The notes beneath the pieces were generated by a model. It did not search any database. It was not told where the DNA came from and saw only the letters and a list, made by a program, of their open reading frames with translations. Shown here in pieces: positions 16,853 to 25,009 of a stretch of 64,000 nucleotides of DNA. A program made the translations under genes and the position numbers. The DNA is from Methylosinus sp. PW1 (GTDB taxonomy: Bacteria; Pseudomonadota; Alphaproteobacteria; Rhizobiales; Beijerinckiaceae). Every line of letters begins with the position of its first letter. The first letter of the stretch is position 1. The stretch covers positions 1,054,001 through 1,118,000 of the forward strand of contig NZ_JQNK01000009.1 in NCBI RefSeq assembly GCF_000745215.1, read 5' to 3'.

Positions 16853-16959
16853 GATGTGGCTTCCGCTGGAGCCTCGAACTCGCGATGGCGGCGAAGCGAG
16901 AGGCCGCACGAGCGGGACCCGCCCCGAACGATTTTCCCGCTCCAGAGCGGGAGAAGCGC

Positions 16960-17373
16960 TCAGGACAGACGCGGCGGAGCGCGGGAAGAGTGAGAGCTCG
17001 TCCAGGTCGTAAGCGGTCGGTCGACAGTGTCGACGCGCCTATCGGCGACGTCGGTCGAGGTCAGAGGGGCGAGAAAATCGGCGACAACGGCGAAGAAGAA
17101 AAGCAGAGGAGGCTGATCGTCACGACCGCCCGATGCGCAGAGAAGGCAGCATTGATCGGCCGTATGGCGCTCCTGGATCGGCGCATTTGAATCCGACGCG
17201 GGGGAGAGCCTGCAGATCTCATAATTTCCAGCCTCGAAAGAGGCGGAGGCATGAGAACGGAGCGCTTCCACATTTCGCGCAAAGGCAAAACTGCTCTGCA
17301 ATGCGACGAAACAGATCAAGGCGCCGATAATGGCGCTCGCCGATCGTTTTCGCTGTGCGCCCCAGTTCATCAT
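16960..17373 (-). CDS. Small secreted DUF2946-like protein at the head of the mbn operon
   Basis: A protein of about 137 residues with a signal peptide (hydrophobic IIGALICFVALQSSFAFA) and a His/Cys centre, HTADQCCLLCASGG, followed by a hydrophobic stretch. The H-x4-CC-x2-C spacing resembles DUF2946 proteins, which are often encoded beside TonB receptors and copper genes. Their function is unknown; metal binding is plausible. Either ATG at 17373 or 17370 can start it, and neither has a good ribosome binding site. TTGACC and TACAAA, 18 bases apart, lie just upstream. It is followed by mbnI after 107 bases. A protein of the same kind starts the second ECF/FecR/TonB module at 29097. Confidence 0.6.
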   Translation of the reverse strand: MMNWGAQRKRSASAIIGALICFVALQSSFAFARNVEALRSHASASFEAGNYEICRLSPASDSNAPIQERHTADQCCLLCASGGRDDQPPLLFFFAVVADFLAPLTSTDVADRRVDTVDRPLTTWTSSHSSRAPPRLS

Positions 17374-18056
17374 GCGTGATTTGTAAGCCCGCCCCTTGTC
17401 ATTGGTCAAGTTTCGGAAGGACCGAGAAAGTTCCGGCGCGACCGTCGAGTTGAGCGGACTCGCGAGGAATGCTGCAGGGACAAGAATAATTCCGCCGTGG
17501 GGATGGCGACGGTTGCGGCGATGCAATGACTGACGTCCGCAGAGACACGCCGCGGTCGACTGCATCGGACAAAGCGGCGGTGGCCTTACGTGACAAGAAG
17601 AGAGCCCGAGCCAAGCGGCCCACGAACGACACGCGGGCGATTCCAGAATCCGAAGATGGACGGGTTCGCTTGGTCACTGAATTGGTCGGGACGCCGACCT
17701 TCTTCTGGATCACGACGGCGCCGTCGTCGACGCAGACGTCGTCCACCGGTCGGCGCACGAGGTCGCTCGAAGGCCTGCTCACGCGCGCTCTCGCCCGAAC
17801 CACGGGAACGTCGGCTTTCGGCATTGGCGGACGTCGGCCGTACGGGAGGGACGCCGCTGCAATAGGTCAGAGACCCCCTTCACCGTCTCGAACGGTCAGG
17901 TGGCGCCATTTGCGGACTTTCGCTCGAGACTCGTCTCGACGATACGATATAGGCTCGGCTTTGTTCCGTTTCAGATCGGCAGCAAACCCGCGCAGCCTGG
18001 GTCATTCCGGATCGATCCGAACCGGAACGACTCCAGAGGGAGCGAGACGCCCCGCC
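17374..18056. other. Non-coding stretch upstream of the mbn operon
   Basis: About 680 bases with no convincing gene. The long plus-strand frame through it is antisense to the Yip1-like gene and has a low-complexity Arg/Ser/Thr composition. The part next to 17373 should hold the promoter of the DUF2946-like gene (TTGACC at 17409-17404 and TACAAA at 17385-17380 on the minus strand). The far end holds a palindromic repeat. A decayed gene in the middle cannot be excluded. Confidence 0.5.
18003..18042. repeat. Dispersed palindromic repeat, copy 2 (second half only)
   Basis: ATTCCGGATCGATCCGAACC followed by GGAACGACTCCAG aligns with the second half of the element at 2103-2205 (ATTCCGGTTCGATATGAACC then GGAATCACTCTA). 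It forms a stem of CCGGATCG/CGATCCGAACCGG type just downstream of the Yip1-like gene's stop codon, so it may also terminate transcription. Confidence 0.6.
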
Positions 18057-18653
18057 TCACACGGTCGGCGCCGGGACCAGCATATGGACGATCATGCCGT
18101 GCAGGAAGGACGCCGCAATGCCGAGCACCAGGGCCGCCGCAGTGTAGACGTCCGAATATTCCTCCTTGCTGCGCATCATTCGCGAGACGCCGACATAGAA
18201 GAGATAGACTGCGAAGACGCCGAGCACGTCGAGCCAGCGCAGACCCGGAACGAGGCCGAAGATCTCGGCGAGCCAGATGGGCGTGTAGGAATAGGCGATG
18301 AGCTTCAGCGCGCGCAGATCGTCGCGCTTGCCCTCGAAGCTGGGCGCCAGCATCGAGATCACCAGAGCCACGCCATAGAGCAGCGGCAGGCCGAGCCCAT
18401 ATTGCAGCGCGGCGCGGATGAGGCCGGTGAAGAAGGAGTAATGCACGATATTGGAGCCGCGCGAGAAGCCGAACAGCCAGCCGCCGAGGAAATTGGCGAT
18501 GGCCGGCACCGCCGCGAGATAGAGGATGTAATTGCGATAGAGATCGAGAGCGGTCGTCTGCTCCGCCTCGATCGCCGCCCACTCCGTCTTGGGCGACGAT
18601 ATGATGCGCTTGGCGCGCTCTAGAATGTCCCGGAGCCGCTCCTTGATGTCCAT
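18057..18653 (-). CDS. Yip1-domain membrane protein
   Basis: A 198-residue protein with an N-terminal amphipathic segment (MDIKERLRDILERAKRIISS PKTEWAAIEAE) followed by five hydrophobic segments from about residue 42 to 190. The pattern, including SPKTEW-x-x-I and a polytopic C-terminal region, is that of bacterial Yip1-domain proteins. No function is established for these. It is a stand-alone gene; the next gene upstream, at 18747-19265, is on the same strand 93 bases away. Confidence 0.8.
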   Translation of the reverse strand: MDIKERLRDILERAKRIISSPKTEWAAIEAEQTTALDLYRNYILYLAAVPAIANFLGGWLFGFSRGSNIVHYSFFTGLIRAALQYGLGLPLLYGVALVISMLAPSFEGKRDDLRALKLIAYSYTPIWLAEIFGLVPGLRWLDVLGVFAVYLFYVGVSRMMRSKEEYSDVYTAAALVLGIAASFLHGMIVHMLVPAPTV

Positions 18654-18746
18654 GCTCTACTCCCCTGCCTCGCCCTGTTGCGCCGCAGCGGGAGACTGGC
18701 CCAAGGCGCGCGCAGAAACAAGCGCGCTTGCGCCCACGGCGGGGGA

Positions 18747-19265
18747 TCAGTCGACGCCTGTCCACTCCCGCGCAAGCTCCTCCGCCCCCATCAGCCGCGC
18801 GAAGCAGGAGAGGAGCGGCAGCGCCGCGGCGCTCTCCTCCTCTCCGTCCAGCGGAAGGGGCGAGGCGTCCTTCACCACTATGATCGGATGGCCGGCGAGA
18901 AATCCGTCGATCGCGGTCTCCAGAGCGAGATCGCCGAGCGCGTCGCCGAGCAGAATCAGCAGCGGGCCGCCGAGGCCCTCGAACAGCCGCAGGAAGCCGG
19001 CGTCGCGCAGCAACGACGGCGCCTCGGCGCGCAGCGCCGTCTCACCAGCCGCCGCGCCGGCGGAGCCCGCCCGCTCCAGAGCGAGATCGCGCTCGACGAA
19101 GACGGTCGGCAGGCCGGCGGCCTCCCATCGTCGCAGCAGCCGCGCGCCAGCCGTTTCGAGAGCGCCAGGCTTTCGCGTCGGCCGCGGCTCCCGCGGACGG
19201 CGCCTCTCGGCGATGCAAACCAATATGGCCCTTGGTCGCGGGTCGAGGATCGGCGATCGAAACAC
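18747..19265 (-). CDS. Isochorismatase-like (cysteine hydrolase fold) hypothetical protein
   Basis: A 172-residue protein. The central part reads GLPTVFVERDLALERAG, later LLILLGDALGDLALETAIDG and HPIIVVKDASP, which recalls the alternating strand/helix pattern of isochorismatase-like hydrolases (VVxDAS near the substrate pocket). However the expected N-terminal Asp and the nucleophilic Cys are not evident, so it may be an inactive or divergent member. Start and identity are uncertain. It sits between the Yip1-like gene and the response regulator, all on the minus strand. Confidence 0.5.
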   Translation of the reverse strand: MFRSPILDPRPRAILVCIAERRRPREPRPTRKPGALETAGARLLRRWEAAGLPTVFVERDLALERAGSAGAAAGETALRAEAPSLLRDAGFLRLFEGLGGPLLILLGDALGDLALETAIDGFLAGHPIIVVKDASPLPLDGEEESAAALPLLSCFARLMGAEELAREWTGVD

Positions 19266-19391
19266 AGTCGGATCCGTTCCAAAATGCGGCCTTTGCTGTC
19301 CGGCGGCCGTCGCCGGTCTTTCGAGGCCTGCGTGAAATCTCGTAATTTTCTACCTATACGTGAAGGATAGCAGAGCCTGCGCCTCGCCGCA

Positions 19392-20057
19392 TCATCCATC
19401 GCCCCTCGTCTCGCCCGCCGCCTCGCTCTGGCCCTCCGCCTCGCGCTCCGCCCGCGGCGCCTGCACCAGCGACATGCGCACCAGCTCCGGCAGGCTACCG
19501 GCCTGCATCTTGGCCATCACATTGGCGCGATGCACTTCCACCGTGCGCACGCTTATGCCGAGCTCATGAGCGATGATCTTATTGGGCTGGCCGCGCAGCA
19601 GAGCGGCGAGCACCTCGTTCTCGCGGCTCGTCAGCGTGGTGAGCCGGCGCTGTATCTCCTGCGCCTGCAGATCGCGCGCGCGCTTGCCGCTGTCATAAGC
19701 GAGCGCCTGACGCACGGCGGAGAGCAGCGATTCATCGGTGAAGGGCTTCTCGAGAAGATCGAGCGCGCCCTCCTTCATCGCCTGCACGGCGAGCGGCACA
19801 TCGGCATGGGCGGAGATGACCACCACCGGCAGCGACAGCCCCATGTTCTTCACCTTCAGCAGCAGCTCTATGCCGGTCATCTCCGGCATGCGCACGTCGG
19901 TGACGATGCAGCCTGTGGCGGCGCGATCGACCCCGGCGAGAAAATCGACGGCCGATCCATGCGTCGTCACCTCATGGCCTTCGGTTCGCAATAGCAAGCG
20001 CAGCGCGTCGCGGACGGCGGCGTCGTCGTCGATGACATGCACGGTCGGCTCGCTCAC
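19392..20057 (-). CDS. FixJ-like response regulator
   Basis: A 221-residue NarL/FixJ-type regulator. The receiver domain has the acidic pocket VIDDDAAVRD, phospho-acceptor Asp54 (CIVTDVRMPEM) and Lys104 (LLEKPFTDES). The C-terminal LuxR-type helix-turn-helix reads LTSRENEVLAALLRGQPNKI then IAHELGISVRTVEVHRANVM. The short Ala/Glu/Gly-rich tail has no known role. Its start overlaps the stop codon of the histidine kinase gene by four bases, so kinase and regulator are a coupled pair. FixJ relatives often control respiratory or oxygen-responsive genes; the target here is unknown. Confidence 0.92.
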   Translation of the reverse strand: MSEPTVHVIDDDAAVRDALRLLLRTEGHEVTTHGSAVDFLAGVDRAATGCIVTDVRMPEMTGIELLLKVKNMGLSLPVVVISAHADVPLAVQAMKEGALDLLEKPFTDESLLSAVRQALAYDSGKRARDLQAQEIQRRLTTLTSRENEVLAALLRGQPNKIIAHELGISVRTVEVHRANVMAKMQAGSLPELVRMSLVQAPRAEREAEGQSEAAGETRGDG

Positions 20058-22900
20058 TCTTCCTCCTCCATCGCGGCCAGCGGCAGCGTGAAGCTGAATG
20101 TCGCGCCGCCGTCGCTATTGGGACCGGCCCAGATTTTTCCGTAATGCGCCTCGACGATCGAACGCGCGATGGTGAGGCCGACGCCGAGGCCATTGGGCTT
20201 CGTCGTCGCGAAAGGCTCGAAGAGGCTCGCGCGCGCTTCCTCGGAGAGGCCTGCGCCCGTGTCGGCGACGTCGAGCCGCACCATCGATCGGCCGCAGAGA
20301 GCGGTCGAGATCGTCATCCTGCGCGTGCGCGAAGCGCTCATCGCGTCGCGCGCATTGCGCATGAGATTGACCAGCACCTGCTTGATCTGCACGCGATCGG
20401 CGAGAATGCGATCATCGGCGGCGTCGAGGCGACAGACGACATTTATGCCCGACTGCTTGGCTTCGACGATGACGAGCTCATGCGCCTCGTCGAGAATGTC
20501 GTGCAAATTCTGCAGCGTCTTGTCCGGCTCGCCGCGCGAGATGAACTCGCGCAAATGCGCGATGATCTGGCCAGCGCGCACGATTTGCGTCGCGGCGTTG
20601 TCGAGCGCGTCCTCGACATTGGCGGGGCGCTGCTCGACCGGCATTTGCAGCAGGCGGCGCGCCGCCTTCAGATAGATGGCCGTGGCCGAGAGCGGCTGAT
20701 TGAGCTCATGCGCGAGGCCGGCCGCGAGCTCGCCCACCGCATCCAGCCGCTCGGCGTGCAGCTTCTGCATGCGCGCCTCGATCTTGCGCCGCTCGGTGAG
20801 GTCGCGGATGAAGGCGATATAGAGCCGGCGGCCATGATAGGAGGCTTCGCTGACCGCGAGATCGACGGGAAAGAGCCCGCCGTCCTTGCGACGACCCTGC
20901 GTCTCCACGACATTGCCGAGCGACTCCCGCTCTTCCATGAAACAGGCGCCGGCGCCGGCCTTGCGGCCGCCGAAGAGACGCACCGGCACCAAAGTCTCGA
21001 CATGCGCGCCAATCGCCTCCGCCTTCGCATAGCCGAACATGCGCACGGCGGCGGAGTTGAGCGATTGGACCGCGCCTCTCTCATCGACGGTGAGGATGGC
21101 GTCATGTGCGCCTTCCACCGTGGCGTAGAGGCGCGCCTCCTTGTCCACCAGCGCCTGCTCTATGCGCTTGCGCTCGGTGACGTCCTGCAGATAGCCGTGC
21201 CACAGAGTCGCGCCATCGGGCTCGCGCGTCGGCTTCGATTGCGCGTCCACCCATATCCAGCCCTTGCGCGGATGATTATAGCGATAGCTCTCGCGCCATA
21301 CGCTCATCGAGCGCGCCGATTCGGCGATGCTGTCGAGCACGCGCGGCAGATCGTCGGGATGAACGCGCGCGAACTTGCCGTCGACGCCCTGCCGCAATGT
21401 CTCGGCGTCCATGCCGTAAATGTCTTCCACATTGGGCGAGGCGTAGGGCATGGAGGCCTTGCCGTCGGGGCCGAGCCGATAAGAGGCGATGAGGCCGGGC
21501 ACGGAGGCGGCGACGCCGGCGAGCTGATCGGCGAGCCGCGCCTTCTCGCGCAATTCGGACTCGATCGCCTTTTTCTCGGTGATGTCGCTGACGACGCCGA
21601 TGAGCCGCACGGCGCGGCCGTTCTCGACCAAGGCCTGGGCGCGACATGCGATCCAGCGCAGAGCGCCGTCGCTCTTTCTGTGAATGCGAAACTCCGCCTG
21701 ATAGCGCCCCTCGCCATGCGGATCGATCGCCGAGCGCACCGATTGGCGCACCGAGGCGACATCATCCTCGTGCACGATGGCGAAGACCACCTCCGGCGAG
21801 AGCGGCTGATCGGCGGGAAAGCCATAGATATCGCGATATTTCTGATCGGCCTCGGTGACGTCCGCGGCGATGTCGTATTCCCAGCTGCCGATCGCGCCGG
21901 CCGCGAGGGCGAGACGCAGGCGCTCATTGCTGCGCCGCAGAGAATCCTCGATCTCGCGGCGGTCGGTCACATCGATGGCGGCGCCGATCGCGCGCGTCGC
22001 GACGACGCCGCGCGAGGTGCGGCGGAACTCGAATTGTCCGGCGAGAGCGATCCAGCGCAAGGCGCCGTCCATGCGCCTGATGCGCATCTCATGGCTCCAC
22101 TCGCCATTGTTCGCGCCCGCGCAGGCCTCGAGAAACTTGCGCTCGAAATCGCCTTTGTCCGCATCGACCAACATAGCGCTCGCCTCGGCGAAGCAGAGCG
22201 TCTGATCCGGCGCCAATCCCAAAATCTCATGCATGGTTACGGAGAAGCGGCTCGTCCCCGTCACGAGATCGGCGTCGAAAGTGCCGACGCCGCCGGCGGC
22301 CACGGCGAGCCGCGACCATTTCTCGCGCTCGCGCAACGCCTCATTGGCGGCGAAGGAGCGCTCCATCCATTTCATCTGGGTGAGATCGGTGACGATGGCG
22401 AGGCGCGGCCCCGCATCCTCGGCCGGCGCGCCCAGCTCGACGCTCGCCGACAGCAGCGAGCCGTCGGCGCGGCGAATCTCGAACTCGCGGCTCGCCGCCT
22501 CCGGCGCCGCGAAGAAGTCGGCGAAGCGCTCGGCCTGCTCGGGCGCGATATGATCGAGCATGCTGTCGCCGATGAGCTGCGCCGCCGGGCGGCCGATCAT
22601 CTCGCGAAACTGGCGATTGCAATGCAGGATCACGCCCTCGGCCGAAAGCTCGATCGAGCCTTCGCGCATCTGCTCGAGCAGACGACGACAGAAATGCTCG
22701 ACGCCCTCGCGGGGCGCCGAGGACGCAGCCGGCGCCGTTCGCGCTCCGAGACGCTCGCGGCTCTGCCCGGCCTCGAGAAGAAGCCGACGCAGATCCTCGA
22801 TATCCTGAAGCTGGTCGCCTTGCTCGTCCACCGACTTCCTCTCCCCTTCCGAGACGCGAGCGTCATGAGGCGCCCGAGCCGGGAAGGTGTTTCCCACCAC
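20054..22900 (-). CDS. Multi-PAS sensor histidine kinase
   Basis: A cytoplasmic 948-residue kinase without obvious transmembrane segments. About five PAS-type sensor modules occupy residues 70-710 (for example one near 197-310, one at 325-445 with GSWEYDIAAD, one at 590-710 with DAILTVDERGAVQSLNSAAV). The HisKA helix carries GLAHELNQPLSATA with phospho-acceptor His731. The ATPase domain has NLMRNARDAM, VADTGAGLSEEARASLFEPF and GLGVGLTIARSIVEAHYG. The C-terminal half resembles FixL-type kinases, but I cannot confirm a haem-binding PAS. It partners the FixJ-like regulator it overlaps. The start is uncertain; 22900 is the longest option. Confidence 0.9.
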   Translation of the reverse strand: MVGNTFPARAPHDARVSEGERKSVDEQGDQLQDIEDLRRLLLEAGQSRERLGARTAPAASSAPREGVEHFCRRLLEQMREGSIELSAEGVILHCNRQFREMIGRPAAQLIGDSMLDHIAPEQAERFADFFAAPEAASREFEIRRADGSLLSASVELGAPAEDAGPRLAIVTDLTQMKWMERSFAANEALREREKWSRLAVAAGGVGTFDADLVTGTSRFSVTMHEILGLAPDQTLCFAEASAMLVDADKGDFERKFLEACAGANNGEWSHEMRIRRMDGALRWIALAGQFEFRRTSRGVVATRAIGAAIDVTDRREIEDSLRRSNERLRLALAAGAIGSWEYDIAADVTEADQKYRDIYGFPADQPLSPEVVFAIVHEDDVASVRQSVRSAIDPHGEGRYQAEFRIHRKSDGALRWIACRAQALVENGRAVRLIGVVSDITEKKAIESELREKARLADQLAGVAASVPGLIASYRLGPDGKASMPYASPNVEDIYGMDAETLRQGVDGKFARVHPDDLPRVLDSIAESARSMSVWRESYRYNHPRKGWIWVDAQSKPTREPDGATLWHGYLQDVTERKRIEQALVDKEARLYATVEGAHDAILTVDERGAVQSLNSAAVRMFGYAKAEAIGAHVETLVPVRLFGGRKAGAGACFMEERESLGNVVETQGRRKDGGLFPVDLAVSEASYHGRRLYIAFIRDLTERRKIEARMQKLHAERLDAVGELAAGLAHELNQPLSATAIYLKAARRLLQMPVEQRPANVEDALDNAATQIVRAGQIIAHLREFISRGEPDKTLQNLHDILDEAHELVIVEAKQSGINVVCRLDAADDRILADRVQIKQVLVNLMRNARDAMSASRTRRMTISTALCGRSMVRLDVADTGAGLSEEARASLFEPFATTKPNGLGVGLTIARSIVEAHYGKIWAGPNSDGGATFSFTLPLAAMEEEE

Positions 22901-23075
22901 GGCGCGGCTGCGGACCGCGCGATTTGCGAACGTCGCGTTCGAGCCGTCGACGGCGCGCTTCAGAGGCGAGAGCTCGCGCCTCGCTTAGGGATTCGGTGGC
23001 TTGTAAGACAGGCGCGGCCGGCAGGCTTCCTGTGGAAACTACTTAGCGCGCTCTTTGCTCTACTATGCCGGAAGC

Positions 23076-23115
23076 GCAAAAAAATATGCGCCAGATCAAT
23101 CATCTGGCGCATATT
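23076..23115 (-). terminator. Rho-independent terminator of the chemoreceptor gene
   Basis: A perfect 14-base-pair stem, AATATGCGCCAGAT with ATCTGGCGCATATT, encloses a five-base loop at 23083-23115. On the minus strand it is followed at once by seven T residues. It lies 40 bases beyond the stop codon of the protoglobin chemoreceptor, so it is a textbook intrinsic terminator for that gene and insulates the histidine kinase downstream. Confidence 0.88.
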
Positions 23116-23154
23116 GTGAAAGAAGCGGCTTATATTTCGTTCGCATTCGAACGA

Positions 23155-24762
23155 TCAGAACTCTTCCCAGCCCTCATCCGCGGACGCAGCCGAGGCGCCG
23201 CGCCCGCCGGCGGAAGCGACGCGCCGCCGCGCCGGCGCCGCCTCGACGCGCCGCTCGCTCGCGCGCGGAGCCGCCGCCGGACGCGCGCCCTCGCTGCGCT
23301 CGATGCGGAAAACGGAGATGAGGCTCGAGAGCTCTTCCGCCTCATGACTGAGGCTGTGGCTCGCCGCCGTCGTCTCCTCGACCATTGTGGCGTTCTGCTG
23401 CGTCATGCTGTCGAGCTGGCCGACGGCGCGATTGACCTCGGTGAGGCCGGTCGCCTGCTCGCGCGAGCCGGCGGCGATGTCCGTCACCACGCGGCTCACC
23501 TCGCCGACCTGCGAGACGATGCGCTCCAGCGCGGCGCCGGTCTCCGTCACCAGCACCACGCCATTCTCGACCTGCGAGGTCGAGGCGGCGATCAGCGCCT
23601 TGATCTCCTTGGCCGCCTCCGCCGAGCGCTGCGCCAGCGCGCGCACTTCCGAGGCGACGACGGCGAAGCCGCGTCCCGCCTCGCCGGCGCGCGCCGCCTC
23701 GACGCCGGCGTTGAGCGCAAGAAGATTGGTCTGGAAGGCGATCTCGTCGATGACGCCGATGATCTTGCCAATATCGCGCGTCGAATTCTCGATGCGCCGC
23801 ATCGCCTCCACGGCGTCGCGCACGATGGCGCCGCCCTTCTCGGCGTCGGAGCGCGTCACCTCGAACACCTCGCTCGCATGGCGCGTGCTGTCGGCGGTCT
23901 TGTTCACCGTCGCGGTGATCTCCTCGAGCGCGGCGGCCGTCTCCTCGAGATTGGCGGCCTGAGCCTCGGTGCGGCGGGCGAGATTGTCGGAGGCCTTGGC
24001 GATCTCGACGCTCGAGGAGCGGATCGCGCTCGCCGACGCGCCGACATCGGCGAAGGCGGTGGCGAGCTTGGCGGCCGCATTGTTGAAGTCTTCCTTGATC
24101 TTGTCGAAGCCGCCGTCGAGCTTGTCGACGACGCGCCGCTGCAGATCGCCGCGGGCGAGCTCCTCGAGCGCATGGGCCATCACGTCGATCGCATGGCGCT
24201 GATGCGCCTCGGCCTCCGCGCGCTGCGCCTCGGCGGTGCGGCTCTCCTCGCGCAGCACGTCGAGATAGACCGACACGGAGAGATTCATGTCGAGGAACAC
24301 CGCCTTGACAAGCGCTGCGACGCCGCGGGAGGTGCGATCGACGCGCGCCTTGCCGGCGAGCATGGAGCCCGAGAGATTGTCCTCGACAATGGCCTGAATC
24401 AGACGCTCGGTGATGAGCGCATAAGCGGAGATATAGAAGCTCGGCTCCAAGCCGATGCGGGCGTGCGCCTGGCCGACGGCCGTCACCATGCGCACATATT
24501 CCACGCCGAACTCGGCCTCGGTGATCTGCGCCCAATGGCGCATCTGCGCGGATTTCGCCGCCGCCATATGGCGCTCGTCGGAGAAGAAGCCGCGCAGCTT
24601 CGCGTCGCCGCGAACCTTCTCGTAAAAAGCGTCGAGAGCCGGGCCGAGGGCCTTCGAGATGACAGGCTTGACCTGGCGCAAGGCGCCGCGGGCCGCCTCG
24701 TTCATCTCCATGAACGCCAAACTGTCGTTCAGAGATGAGCTGCTCTTCGAAGACTCGGCCAT
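23155..24762 (-). CDS. Globin-coupled chemoreceptor (HemAT-like MCP)
   Basis: A 535-residue soluble chemoreceptor. Residues about 15-170 form a protoglobin sensor domain, with the proximal haem ligand expected at His100 in the [18 protein letters not shown] segment. The MCP signalling domain follows (about 255-480), with the conserved hairpin tip [20 protein letters not shown] then [17 protein letters not shown]. The extreme C-terminus, GWEEF, fits the CheR/CheB-tethering pentapeptide. HemAT proteins sense oxygen and drive aerotaxis, which suits a methane oxidiser living at oxygen gradients. The ATG at 24762 with GGGAG upstream was preferred to the ATG at 24789. No che genes are nearby. Confidence 0.9.
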   Translation of the reverse strand: MAESSKSSSSLNDSLAFMEMNEAARGALRQVKPVISKALGPALDAFYEKVRGDAKLRGFFSDERHMAAAKSAQMRHWAQITEAEFGVEYVRMVTAVGQAHARIGLEPSFYISAYALITERLIQAIVEDNLSGSMLAGKARVDRTSRGVAALVKAVFLDMNLSVSVYLDVLREESRTAEAQRAEAEAHQRHAIDVMAHALEELARGDLQRRVVDKLDGGFDKIKEDFNNAAAKLATAFADVGASASAIRSSSVEIAKASDNLARRTEAQAANLEETAAALEEITATVNKTADSTRHASEVFEVTRSDAEKGGAIVRDAVEAMRRIENSTRDIGKIIGVIDEIAFQTNLLALNAGVEAARAGEAGRGFAVVASEVRALAQRSAEAAKEIKALIAASTSQVENGVVLVTETGAALERIVSQVGEVSRVVTDIAAGSREQATGLTEVNRAVGQLDSMTQQNATMVEETTAASHSLSHEAEELSSLISVFRIERSEGARPAAAPRASERRVEAAPARRRVASAGGRGASAASADEGWEEF

Positions 24763-25009
24763 CTTTTGCTCCCGCAATTCGTTAACCATCGGGCGCGCCG
24801 CCTCCGCGAATCATATTCGCGCGCTCCCGTGCTTACGGATTAAGCGATATGGGAAGTTTCGGCATTACTAACATGTCGCAATTCGTCATTGCATCGCACA
24901 GTCCTGCAACGACGAAACATTATCACATCAGTAAAATATTAGACGCCAGCCCGAGACAAGCTCGCCTCGCTAGTCGAAAGCTTCGTCCCTCTGCGTCGAG
25001 GCCTACTCA

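Noticed and set aside
17526..18623. 365-residue plus-strand open frame upstream of the mbn region
   Set aside because: It runs through the non-coding stretch and then antisense to the Yip1-like gene; low-complexity composition and no ribosome binding site.
20144..23119. 991-residue open frame on the plus strand over the histidine kinase
   Set aside because: Antisense to the PAS/HisKA/HATPase gene; composition is that of a GC shadow, no domains.
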